A DNA stretch of 64,000 bases, taken from NCBI GenBank assembly GCA_029204225.1, contig CM055114.1, positions 14,591,371-14,655,370 on the forward strand, in the 5' to 3' direction. Below the pieces are notes generated by a model that was not told the origin of the DNA, ran no database searches, and saw only the letters and a program-made list of their open reading frames with translations. This DNA comes from Diphasiastrum complanatum. Taxonomy: Eukaryota; Streptophyta; Lycopodiopsida; Lycopodiales; Lycopodiaceae. A program made the position numbers and the translations under genes. Shown here one piece after another: positions 11,187 through 22,939 of the stretch (its first letter is position 1; every line of letters starts with the position of its first letter).

Positions 11187-11525
11187 TGCGATGTTTTGGT
11201 GAGCTTTTGACAATGAGCTTTTTGAAAGTTTTGGTGAGCTTTTTGGAAGAGTTAGAAAAATCTTCCTTAGTTATTTTGCATATGTAAAATAGTTTCATAC
11301 TCATGTGACAATCTTTCTTTCACACCAACATCAATTTGCCATACATAAGGTCAAATACAAAAGGACATCATGGGTTTTGGGTCTATAGATAAGACTTCAT
11401 CTCCTAATAAATGGTTGAAGTGGTTATATGTGTAAAATTGATATGTAGCTATATAGCCGTAGCTTGTTTGCTTTCCTAATACAATGGAATACACTTTACA
11501 AACTAATAAAATATACAATTGTTGC
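11187..11525. repeat. Diverged direct repeat R1, copy 2
   Basis: Second copy of the repeat at 9231-9575, in the same orientation. The following 11526-12055 holds nothing I can assign. Confidence 0.6.
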
Positions 11526-12055
11526 CACTTGTCACATAGTGATTCATGGAGCCAAAATGAAGCACTTTTTAGTTAGACATTGAACATTGAAAAGTAGACA
11601 ATAGAGAGAGGAAGTTCTACAAAGAGAACATTCATCAACTCATGGCAACAAATGCATAGGCAAAAGGGCTTAAGCTTAGTTGTAGGAAATATAATGGAAC
11701 ACACCTTACTAAATATCTTGTGCTCACAATAAGGTATACACAAGCTTATGGAATAAACCTTTTGTACATGTGTTCATCGCAAAGCTTTACGAACTAAACT
11801 CAAGGTTGAAATTATTTTAGACCTCAAGGTCTATAATATAGACTTCTTGGTCATTTTAGTAGCAACTAACTAACTATCTAGCACACTCCCACACCCATGG
11901 ACTTATACACCCAGATTCCATGTGGCATTTAATTGGCCAACCGAAAAGAAATGTGGGGCCCACATGGGCACTCTTTCTAGCTTAAGAACCACATGCTTCT
12001 ACACGCAATAGACTATGAATTGACAACAACCAAAATATGACTTTTATGTACATTT

Positions 12056-13156
12056 GTGGGCATTTGGCAGGTGTGGGCCATTGTCCCACTCGTGGAGATT
12101 TGCCTGCGTGTCAACATTGTCCCCCCATCCCCATTAATTTATGACTGCTATTTTTCTAAAGTGGCCACGTTTATTTCCAGAGCTCTTGGTATGCTGACTC
12201 CGCTCCTTATGGAGAGAGTAGGCCTTAAGGCAACTTCATACCAGAGTATCCTGAATGTGGATACCAACCTATTCTGGTAGTGCGATTTATCTACTAAATT
12301 TTATCTTAATGTGCCTGACAAAATCACTTCGATGTGGTCTACTGACATCGCGAAATGCTATGAAAATATTCCTCTTAATGGTCCTGATGGGATCTAAATA
12401 ATAATACAGAGAATGATAGGGTATGCATTCAAGTCTTGTAAAAATAAAAGCCTTGCCTATCAATGGAAATCGAGCCTTAAGCAATTTGATTGAAAATGGG
12501 TTACTAATCAAACTGATAATTGGACTATGATTGACATGGAACCTCTTTGCCAATATAATGATATACTGATTGACAATTACATAGTAAGATTAGGAAACAG
12601 GACTTGGAAACAGGTCTGTGGTATTTCTATGGGTTTTGCATGTTCCCCTACATGGTGTAACTGGTATTTGCCATTCTTTGAATTACATTTTATGAAAAGG
12701 CTTGCCAGACTTGGAAAGGTGGAATACCTACGTGCCTTCAAATATAGTTTCCGTTATATTGATGATATCTGTTTCATAAATAATACAGATGCTCTTGTAT
12801 TTCTAGGCAAGAAGCGACCTCATGTCGATGATAATGCCTTATGGATCTATCCCTTGGAGTATCTCACCATAGAAAATGAAGACGCTTTGGAGAATACGGT
12901 CAATTTTTTGAATATTACCACTACCTTTGATTTTTTAAATAGGCCGATTATGAACTCATATGAAGTTATTATCACTCAAATTATTGCTGCCATGTATTGT
13001 TGTAGCGAACAAGATACTTTTATGGGTGAGGTCGGAAACATTGTTCTTGCTTTTCAAAGTAATGGCTTCATGAGAGGAAGATTATATGAGATTATAAAGA
13101 ACCTATTCTTACACAATCTATTCCCTGGACTCAAGTTTACTTTACCAAAATGCTAA
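12056..13156 (+). pseudogene. Penelope-like reverse transcriptase, decayed
   Basis: One plus-strand frame runs from about 12056 to the stop at 13154-13156 with only three internal stops (about 12278, 12396 and 12491). It holds reverse-transcriptase motifs: STDIAKCYENIPL near 12332 (first catalytic Asp region), CGISMGFACSPTWCNWYL near 12614, and RYIDDICFIN at 12752, the Y-x-D-D box. A later PLEYLTIENED...VNFLNITTTFD segment resembles the 'FLD' region. The G-x-x-M-G-x-x-x-S-P box with an RYIDDI catalytic box is the pattern of Penelope-like elements rather than LINE, copia or gypsy RTs. No GIY-YIG endonuclease was found. The assignment is by motif only. Confidence 0.6.
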
Positions 13157-13242
13157 ATTTCTTTTGGTGGGGAGTTAGCACTCCATCTCAGGGGTGCTAA
13201 CTGCCCTCTGAGAGATTTTGCTAGCTGTGGGTACGGTTGGTG

Positions 13243-13380
<138 letters not shown>

Positions 13381-13689
13381 GGGCTCTGTTACGTACATAT
13401 ATCACTTTATTCGCTTCGCAAGCCTCTGTGGAATGTAATTGTCGCATACTAACCTTATTTGCTAGTGGTGGCAAAAAAATGCCTTACCATGATAAGAGAC
13501 CCCACTTAACAGAAAATTTTTTTTTCTTAAAAAATGGTGGGAAAGTGGTGAACCTTTCAATGGCCAAGATCTATGCACATTATGGACAGCCAATCTAACG
13601 ATGAGCAGCAATTTTCACTTAGTACACCTAAGTGTCCTCTGATTCCATAAAGAGGGAATTCACACAACCCTATTCACTTTCTCTCATGT

Positions 13690-13814
<125 letters not shown>

Positions 13815-14584
13815 TTCTTGCTTTCCTGGTAATGCATTCAAAAATGCGATGGACCGCTGGCTTACCAGTTGATTTCTGGAATTACCAGAAACTATTGCAT
13901 GAATATGGTTGATAAGAATGCCCTTACTATGTTTGATTGGCTATAAACTATACGTAGTATTGCTACATACTATTGCTCTACAAATTTGATAAAGAATGTC
14001 AAGGGATCTGTCTATGATAAACTAGTATTATTATGGCTATGATTACGGATAATGATGTAGTAAAAAAGGTGGTGGGATGTGCTAATATGCTCGTGAGTAA
14101 TAGTGATTGCCAATACTAATTTTCTGTATACGGTGGAAACTGCTATCGAAAGAATAAAAAGAGATACGATTAATCTACGTAGCTAACTATTGATAATGAT
14201 TCTGTCTGGCTTCGAGAGTACTCTATACTTAAATCAATACTTGCGGTGTGAATGCTTTAGCACGTAGGTGATTCGTTTAAAGCAGCCGAAGATGGATAGT
14301 TCACAAGAGATGAACTCAACACTCATTCATGTATGACGCTTTACTAAATACCACCAATACGGTGGGTGACCTAACTTGATACCATGATTTTACTTACGTA
14401 TGTTTACGATGACTTACAAACCTTGTGCATAATGTTTTTTAAAAAGTAATAAAAAAGTATAAGCTAATCCTGCATGCGCAGTAGATAACATGGACATAAG
14501 TTTTTTTAAAATATTTTTCTCTCTACATCTAGTGTCCAGTTAATATAAGTAAAGTCAAATAATTATATAGAGCTCGACCATGGT

Positions 14585-15195
14585 ACACTTGAATGACATG
14601 GATTTGCCCAAGTTGTTCGGTGCTTGAACTCTCGGTAAACTGATACGGGAGGCTTGTGGGGGCTAGTATAGCACGGTGGTGCTCTAGTACCTAGTGTTGT
14701 GACCATCGACCAGTCTCTGTCCATCTGTGTAATGAAAGATAGCTGCTTACATGAGGAATGTATATGTGAAATTAATACGTTCTTTTTGCTCCTTTATGGA
14801 TTAGTATGGCGTCTGCCCTGATACGGCTTCGTTAAAAGGGCAGAACGTATTGCTAAGCTATGAAATGAATGATTGGGAAGATTGGACGTACTTGGTTTTA
14901 ATTCAACCTAGCTGATAAAGTAGTGAATCTTGTTTCGGACATGAATAACAACTGATGCTCAGCTATGACACCTGTCTTCCTCACGCGACTAACTTGTGCA
15001 GTTTTGTTGTGTGGGATGGTGGCAGGTAACAGCTGGGTGTCTTAAAACTTGCTTCGCTTTATGGTACTCTGTACTGTTAAACTTTATACGGTTGTATTTT
15101 TACCTGTTATGCTATAAATTGAAGGGTTCAAAGGGTTTGATCTTGACTTGTCAAGAGGGACTATGTGAAATCTTGTTACTCTCTCTCTCTCTCTG
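14585..15195 (+). repeat. CT-tailed repeat family, copy ending in (CT)n
   Basis: Ordered blocks shared with the complement of 53189-53790 include GCATGGATTTGCCC-like sequence, CTGCCCTGATACGG, GGGAAGATTGGAC, CTCAGCTATGACACCTGTCT, GTGGGATGGTGGCAGGTA, TTCAAAGGGTTTGATCTTG and GGACTATGTGAAATC. The unit ends immediately at a short CT run (15179-15194), as the other copy ends at a very long one. Confidence 0.7.
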
Positions 15196-15236
15196 GCTAG
15201 ATCTTGATGAAGCCATAGTTGGATTGTCGTGAAGTC

Positions 15237-15687
15237 AGATGGAGCAAAATCATCTAAAATATGCATGGTGTATATAATTGCACATATAAGCTAATAGGAA
15301 TCAAGTGAAAACGAAGCAGATTTATTTTAAATGTCATTAAATCTTGCATACGCTTAAATTTAAAAATATCAAGGTCTCTAAATACCATGCAAAATATTAA
15401 TAGACAAAAAACTATTGATATTCTTGCTCCTCTTGGATTCTAATAATGTCACTCCAGATACTAAGTAATCTATTGAATTTTGGAGAGAGTGTTGCATCAT
15501 CAAATAGACAATAATCTATATGTATCATGTGTTGAATGATGCAAGGCATATGAAAATAAATGGAGATAGAGTAATAAAAATCGACCATTCGACTCTCCCA
15601 AGTAACAGTTGCACAATGAACAAGTACCCCATGGATCTCAAAAACAGAATATTCATCTTGTATCATGTAAGACTGAAAGAACTATAC
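15237..15687. repeat. Diverged repeat R2, copy 2
   Basis: Second copy of the repeat at 10600-11055. It ends directly against the gypsy fragment that starts near 15690. Confidence 0.65.
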
Positions 15688-15689
15688 CA

Positions 15690-17310
15690 AATTTTCTTAA
15701 ATCTAGAAAAGTGTCAAATATGGGTTTCTCATGGAGTTGTTCTCGGGCATGTGATATCAAGACATGGCATTGCTACAGATTATTTCAACATTAAAGTTAT
15801 TGTGGAATTACCACTGCCAACAACAATTCGCGGAGTTTATGTCTTTATAGGTCATGCGAATTATTATCAAATTTTCATTATCTTTTTTGCTGATCTTGCG
15901 AGACCTATACACAAATTGACTATTGTTCCTATTTGGACAGTTGAGGCGTTAGAAGCCTTTGAAAAATTAAAAAAAAGCATTAGCTTCGGCACCAATACTA
16001 CGTGCGCTAGATTGGACGATTGAATTTCATGTTCACACTGATGCCTCGAAATATGCTATTGGATCAGTTTTGACGCAACCAGGTGAATACAAGAAGAACT
16101 ATCCCATACGATTTGCAAGCAGACAACTTACAGATTCAGAGAAAAGCTATTCGACAACAGAACGTGAAGCGTTAGTTATGATTTTTTCTATAAAGAAATT
16201 TCGACATTATCTTATGGAAACGCACTTTGCATTTTATACGGTCACCAACCATTACTTTATTTGGTAAACAAGACATGTAATATAGGACGTATTGCAAGAT
16301 GGTTACTTAGTATTGACCGAATGTGTCTTTCGAGTTGTGCTTCGTAAGTGTAAACAACATTATCTTGCCGACCATGTTTTGAGAACCGAATCCGCACCAG
16401 TTAATACTTAAATGGATGATGAACTTCCAGATGCTAGGTTATTCTATGTTGAAGCAGTACCTGAGTGGGCAGCGGATATTGTTGAGTATCTGATGCTAGG
16501 TCAACCTAACTCCTTGACAAAAGTACAAAAGAGACAATTGATTCATAAGGCTCAACCTTATCAATTGATTGCGGGACAATTGCATCGTCGCGGAATGGAC
16601 AATATTCTTCGTAGATGTGTTTTACCACATGAAATGCCTAGATTAATCATGTTCACATGATGAAATGGGCGGAGGACATTTCTCTACCGATATCACTGTT
16701 CACAAGCTTTTGCAATCAGGGTGTTTGTGGCCTACACTTCATAAAGATACCAAAAATTATATTTAATCATGCGATGTTTGCCAATGAGCACGACGTCCTA
16801 TGCAACAGAACTATGAGCCCTTACATCCGGTTTTATCGCAAGCACCATTTGAGAAAAATGGGCCTAGATTAAATTGGTCCTATTCATCCCGCGGCACAAG
16901 GATCTCAAGCCAAATATATCATCGTAGCAACCGATTATATGACCAAGTGGGTTGAATCATCTCTACGCATGACAGCAACAGAGCGATTAGATAATGATAA
17001 ATCCTTACAACAGTGTCATGAAGCTTTGCACAAATTATGTGAAACCAGACTGATGGGAGTTCATGCATTGGCAACAGAGAAAGCCCGCCACAAGGCATGG
17101 CACAATCGTCGATTACACAAAAAAGATTTGAAAGAAGGAGATCTAGCGTTGATGTATAAAACCAAGTTGATCAAATGAAAATTGAAGTTTACTGATGAAG
17201 GACCGTATAGAGTCAAAGAAATATTGAACTATAGAGCAGTTATTCTGGAACATTTGGATGGAAAACGTTTTGATACTCCCGTGAATGGTAGCCGACTACA
17301 CAAGTTTTGA
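15690..17310 (+). pseudogene. Ty3/gypsy pol fragment A
   Basis: Plus-strand pieces in order: RT thumb (LEKCQIWVSHGVVLGHVIS), RNase H (FHVHTDASKYAIGSVL and SYSTTEREALVMIFSIKKF), linker (PYQLIAGQLHRRGMDNILRR), then the integrase core start (IIVATDYMTKWVE) fused directly to the integrase C-terminal region (LHKLCETRLMG, KAWHNRRLHKKDLKEGD) and the end GPYRVKEILNYRAV...VNGSRLHKF. About 150 residues of integrase are missing at the join near 16975, and the RT palm is absent. Several frameshifts and stops occur. The sequence after it (17311-17987) looks like the element's 3' untranslated or LTR region and has no gene. Confidence 0.85.
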
Positions 17311-17983
17311 CAGTCTAGTCCGCCAGTTCAGTTAGCATGATTGTAGACTATGTTTTATTTTGCTTGTTTTTCAATTTCTTGTTTTCACTACTTAATTGAT
17401 ATTTTCTTTTGGAAAAGACAATATGAAAAAAAAAAAACAAAAAACCAAAAAATGTATGGAAGGACTGATGAGCAGAAGTCAGAAATGTCATCAGATCAGG
17501 AAAAATTAAAGGAAAGTATTTTTAAAAATCAGATCTTTATGGGAAAATGACTTGGGAAACTATTTTTTTGGTCATTTTTTGCACAAACTGTTCTAGAATT
17601 GTTCGTCGAGTTTTTAGAGACAAGATCCACCTCAAATATACCCATAATGAGTTGGGTGAACGTTCTTTTTACCAGTTGGTACCTGGTTTTATCTTAGATG
17701 AATGTTTAGCATAATGCCGTTTTGGAAACGTTCGTCGAGCATCTTCTAGTACTGAAAATTTTTTGCTGACATGCCAGATGAGTTTAAAATGTCAAATTTA
17801 GGTCGGTCATAGGTTCAGATCCTGAAAATTTGCATTTATTATAGTACCTAGGTGAATGTTGTCTTTGGGCAAATGTTGAACCTTCGCCAGAGGTTCAAAA
17901 TGTTCACCAGACTGTTCTTTTGGTCCGACCATTTTATAATTAGCCATTCTCAGCCTGCTCTAGACACCTATAGTGTTGAGGAG

Positions 17984-18128
<145 letters not shown>

Positions 18129-18253
18129 TTAGGATGGTTTTCATCGAGTATGTATAGCAGCAGATTGAAAAAGAAATTTTTTTGAAAGTTACATTGGGTC
18201 CGTTTTTGTGAGGTCTAAGTGGCCTTAGTGTTTTAGTCCCTTTGTATAGTAGA

Positions 18254-18442
<189 letters not shown>

Positions 18443-19624
18443 CTATCGTCCATTTCATAGTTTCACCTTACCCATCAAGGGGGTAGTTAGACTCCCTTTT
18501 TTTAGAGAGGCGCAATACATGGCCACTGTAGCTTGCAAAAAAACGACATTGTATAAGTTGAGAGCAAGCCTATTTAAGGATTTGTGGAAACTGAAACTTC
18601 TTCCTTTTATCAAACTTTGAGAGGATGAAAGACCTAGAGATTGTGTCACCTTTGACACTGATGTTTAGAAAAGTACTGTTGTTTTTTTGGAAAAGAAATT
18701 GTTTTATTATCAGATTATTTAGAAAATAAAGCTCGTCCATATAGCAAAATGAATGCTTTAATAGTTTCATAAGATCAAATCTATCAAGTTTAGTTAGTCT
18801 TTTAGTTATTAGAAAATGGTAGGAAATCCGAACCACTGACTCTTTCAATTGCTAGTTTTCTAATGAAAGATATACAAATAAAATAGGAGCTATGTTATTC
18901 TTTGTCTCACACATTGACATATAGATGAGAGGTAAGCCAACTCAATACATCCAATGCATTTGTTTTCCTTTCTTGAGTTCTAGATGAACTATTAAATTGT
19001 TGTGCTTCCTTCAATGTAATTAAAGTACATTATTTTGCAGAAATCGGCATGTCCTTTTTTTGTTTCTACATTGATGTCTATATAGCAAGGTAAAAGATAT
19101 GTTAAGCTCCTCCAACCTTTTGCTAATTTTGAACAAATTGAAACAAATAAAGCTTTTTTTTTCATTGATAAATTGCAAAGAGGTATGTTATTAATATCAA
19201 AATCACAAACACAAAATTGGGCTTATACCATGAGAATTTGATAGGTTTATCATAAGACCAAGCAAAATGAATATTATAAAACGAAGTGTCAATGTAGCCA
19301 AAAATATGAAGCAAAGTTTCGGCAAAAACTTGATCAATATGAAATCTCTCAAATAAAGGGTTTTGAAATTTCAAATGCAAAAAAAAGAGGAAGATGATAT
19401 GTGCTTTTATGACCTCTCTAGCAAGTTTATATAACCAAAGGAAAAAGGTATTGACCTGGTTTTGCCCCAAGAAAAGGCACCAAGATTGATCATTATGGTC
19501 ATCATATACCAAATTGCATGCTCAAAACAAATGATTGATGACCCACTTTTGCATTTTTTTTTTTCCCACAACTACACTTGTAAAAAGTCTTCCTCCAATT
19601 TCAAATTCCATCCTGGTGCATATT

Positions 19625-19740
19625 CATCATGTTGTAGCTTGTACCAACATTATCATAAATTCTAGCTACATTATATGGATTGTCATTAATCTGTCATTAT
19701 TTTGTTCCCTGATCATGTTGGTACAAGCTACAACATGATG
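19625..19740. repeat. Perfect 26-bp inverted repeat (foldback)
   Basis: Arms at 19625-19650 and 19715-19740 are exact reverse complements (left arm starts CATCATGTTGTAGC), separated by 64 bp. A direct repeat containing ATTATATGGATTGTCATTA lies in the loop (about 19670) and again just outside the right arm (about 19746). Confidence 0.9.
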
Positions 19741-19939
19741 GAAACATTATATGGATTGTCATTAAAAATTGGGAGTGATAATATAGCGAACTCTTTCTAT
19801 GTACTACAAGAACTTCACAGTGGCTTTTGTAGTGTCATCTCGGGTAGCAACAGCTTCAACCCCGTTTCAAAAATAATTTGTAGCAGTAATATATCTTGCT
19901 TGTGTTCCTCGAGTTGGTGAGCTTATGGCCACTCTCATT

Positions 19940-20520
19940 ACTTGGTAGTACATAGAAAGAGTTCGCTATATTATCCACAATGTAATGGACTAGCAAAATC
20001 TACAAACAAAATCATATGCAACATATTGAATAAAGTGGTGAAAGCTAGTCGAACTTATTGGAAACATAAGCTGCATGTTGCACTTTGGGCCTTCAAAACT
20101 ATGCCTAAAGAACTCCATGAACTATCTCCTTTCTTATTAGTATTAACAAAAAAAGCAGTCATGCCAGTAGAATTCATGATACCTTCTTTAAGTATTCAAC
20201 TATTGAATCGAGATGATAAGAAAGTGGCATCGAAAAAACACTGCTTTATTCTTGAACAACTTTGTGAGACTGAGCTACTAAGTTACCGTGCACAACTTAA
20301 GACAAAAGAAGTGGCATGATAATAGTCTATGACCAAAAAAAATCTCCAACGATGATAATGTTTTGTTTTATAATACAAAGATTCAAAAAAGAAAACTAAA
20401 GTTTACAGGGCAAGGACCTTATCAAGTGCATCCGAGTTCTTAAAATGGATATGTGCAACCTAAGAGATTAGATGGACACCTTTTGGATAGAGTGGTGAAT
20501 GGAAGCAAACTTTGAAGATA
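19940..20520 (+). pseudogene. Ty3/gypsy integrase C-terminal fragment B
   Basis: The plus strand reads SSLYYPQCNGLAKSTNKII, WKHKLHVALWAFKT, AVMPVEFMIPSL and LCETELLSYRAQLK, the end of a gypsy integrase core. It is followed, after a stop, by KLKFTGQGPYQV...LDGHLLDRVVNGSKL, the usual polyprotein end. It is related to fragments A and C but separate. Confidence 0.8.
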
Positions 20521-21250
20521 GTATAACGTGATGTGCCTTGAAATATCAGGATGATAGATACCTCTCTTGTGAATATTGTATATACTATATTAGAAGATTT
20601 TCTTTTCTTTTCTTTTGAATAAGGTTATCTAGACTAGGCTTACAAAATCTACGATGGAAGACCTATTGTGAAGGGAAATATATGATTACTATTACACACT
20701 TGGGCAAAATTAAATACTTTGTGCTCAGCATAGTATCTCAATTTTTATCACTTCAGTCTATTTAACTCTATATATCTACGATGAAGACTGAAACCTAGAT
20801 GAAAATCTTCGATTTCTAGATCATATGAGAACAAGATTATGAGGAATAGAATGTCAAAATTTTAGAAACTTCTGTAAGAAATATGTAAAAAATGTCATCT
20901 AAGGACCTATGTCTGATTACATAGTAAAACGGGATATCTACGATTGAGAGGTTATAATCTACGATGAGTTGAACATTTATTTTGGCATTAATGGTGGGAT
21001 TTCCATTGACAAAACGATTTGTATAGATAAATGTGAATTGAATATAAACATATATGTATTATGTTTAGTTAGTTATTTTGAGTTTTAGAATATGTTTTTA
21101 TGAAATATTCAATGAAATGTTGAATGAAAAAGAATAAACAGAGTTTTCTGTTGGGTAGATTGCCAGATCTTGAAAACATAATGAGTAAATGTACGTGAAT
21201 GTTAGAGAATTTGACCAGTGCTGACAAGCAATGATAGAATGAATCAAGTG
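20521..21250. other. Non-coding, probable gypsy flank
   Basis: AT-rich sequence after gypsy fragment B with repeated ATCTACGAT motifs (for example near 20652, 20776 and 20936). No gene or RNA is recognised. It may be the 3' untranslated or LTR part of a neighbouring gypsy element. Confidence 0.4.
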
Positions 21251-21268
21251 AATGGCTATGTGCAAGGG

Positions 21269-21530
21269 TGGCTTCAGCTCGGTCGAGATATGATGGGTGT
21301 ATGTCGGTCGAGATTGGATGGAAGGTCGTCGGTCGAGATGGGAGTGGAATGCTTCGGTCGAGATGGGACGGGATGGCTTCCGTCGACAAGTGACTGGATG
21401 GCTTCGATTGAGAAGTGTTTGGATGGCTTTAGTTGAGAAGTGTCTGGATGGCTTTGGTTGACTGGAAGGCTTTGGTTGAGAAGTCAGGTGCAGGCGTCGG
21501 TTGAGAAGGGACTGAAAAGTCATCGGCCGA
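21269..21530. repeat. 25-bp minisatellite, array 1
   Basis: About ten head-to-tail units of 25 bp (one of 18, one of 26), each starting TCGAG or TTGAG and ending in CTTCGG or CTTTGG-like sequence, for example TCGAGATGGGACGGGATGGC. Units diverge by several bases. Because 25 is not a multiple of three, the open frames across it are not coding repeats. Confidence 0.85.
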
Positions 21531-22080
21531 AATGGAAGTGAAAAATGTGTGCAAAGCGAAGGATGTTCCTGTAAGAAAGGAAGGTGACAGAATGAGGTTG
21601 GGGAAGCAAAAATGTAAGGTATAATGTCCGAAAGAAGAAGATATTTAGATGTCGGTCAAGGATGGAGATGTTTGGAAGATGGGTAACTATGGAAATGGAG
21701 TTGTGGAGGTGATGAAGGAACTGGAAACAAAAAAGGAGTGTTTGATGTTGATGATGTTGTTCTCAATAGTGTAACGGGAGCGTGATGTATGCTCGCGTGA
21801 CACTACCCCTCAAGTGTGCGAAAAGTTTCAAGCTGATGTTTCGTCTGCAGGCGATGTTAGGTTTTGAAGGATTGGTGATGGCACTCTGGATGGTGATCAA
21901 ACCACGATGTTGGATACTCGATGGAGGTGGAGTGTAGCCAAGAATAGATGCAGGTAACAGAAGAGCACCAGAATTGAGCACGGAAACAAGAAGATCGCCA
22001 GCAGATAGTCCCAAGAACTCTAGAATTCGCATTGCACTGAGGTGCGAATGGCATCGTTGTCAAAGTATTTATTGTCGTCA
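21531..22080. other. Spacer between minisatellite arrays
   Basis: About 550 bp without a recognisable gene. The short open frames on the minus strand show no domain. Confidence 0.4.
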
Positions 22081-22084
22081 TCTT

Positions 22085-22560
22085 CTCGGTCGAGATTTGA
22101 CGTGATGGCTCTTGAAGTACATTTCAAAAAAAATTGACGGTCGAGATCTTGACGAGTGGCTCCGGTCGAGATCTGATGGGATGCGCTCGGTTGAGATTTG
22201 AAGGGATGCGCTCGGTTGAGATCTGAATGAAATGCTCCGGTTGAGATCTGACTGGATGGCTTCAATCGAGAAGTGACTGGATGACTTTGGTTGAGATCGG
22301 ACAGAAGTGCTCAGATTGAGATCTAAGGTGAAGTGCTCCGATCGAGATCGGACATAAGTGCTCCGGTCGAGATCTGAGTAAAGTGCTCCGGTCGAGATCA
22401 GACAGAAGTGCTCCGGTTGAGATATGACAGAAGTGCTCCGATCGAGATTTGAGTGAAGTGCTTCGCGGACAGAAGTGCTCCAGTTGAGATCTGACTGAAC
22501 TGCTCTGGTTGAGATCTGACAGAAGTGCTCTGGTTGAGATCTGACTGAACTCGGAGGAAT
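22085..22560. repeat. 25-bp minisatellite, array 2
   Basis: Close to twenty units of the same 25-bp family as array 1, here mostly of the form TTGAGATCTGAC followed by AGAAGTGCTCCGG-like ends. A partial unit near 22460 marks an internal deletion. It is more homogeneous at its right end (22480-22550) than at its left. Confidence 0.88.
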
Positions 22561-22939
22561 GGAACTGGGCGATGCAAGTGAAGAACTCCAGGAGGGAAAC
22601 TATGACTGTGACTCAAATTAGAGGTTCTTATTGGAAAGAAGTATCTCAGTGATTGGATGTATGCTTAATTGGGAATATTGAGATATCATACAGACAGAAA
22701 TGAGATGGGCCTAAAGTGTGACAAATCTTGTCCTTATGATGGAGTCTGGCATTTGTTGACTTATAACACGTATGGTAAATGTAAATTTACTAAAAAAATA
22801 AAAATACACGAAAATAAATAAATGCAGACATGAATTATAAAATTAGAAAAAGGGTATCAAAAGAAGCATGCAAAAAGACAATAACAAAATATGAAAAAAT
22901 GTAAAATATATATCATAGAATAAAGTTAAATGGGGTCAA

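Noticed and set aside
21269-22560. CRISPR-like array
   Set aside because: The 25-bp units are contiguous with no spacers, in a plant nuclear context. It is a minisatellite.
21069-22616. Minus-strand frames rich in repeated Ser-Thr-Glu-Ala and Leu-Asp-Arg motifs, looking like a repeat protein
   Set aside because: They come from the 25-bp minisatellite, whose period is not a multiple of three. The pattern appears in several frames equally.
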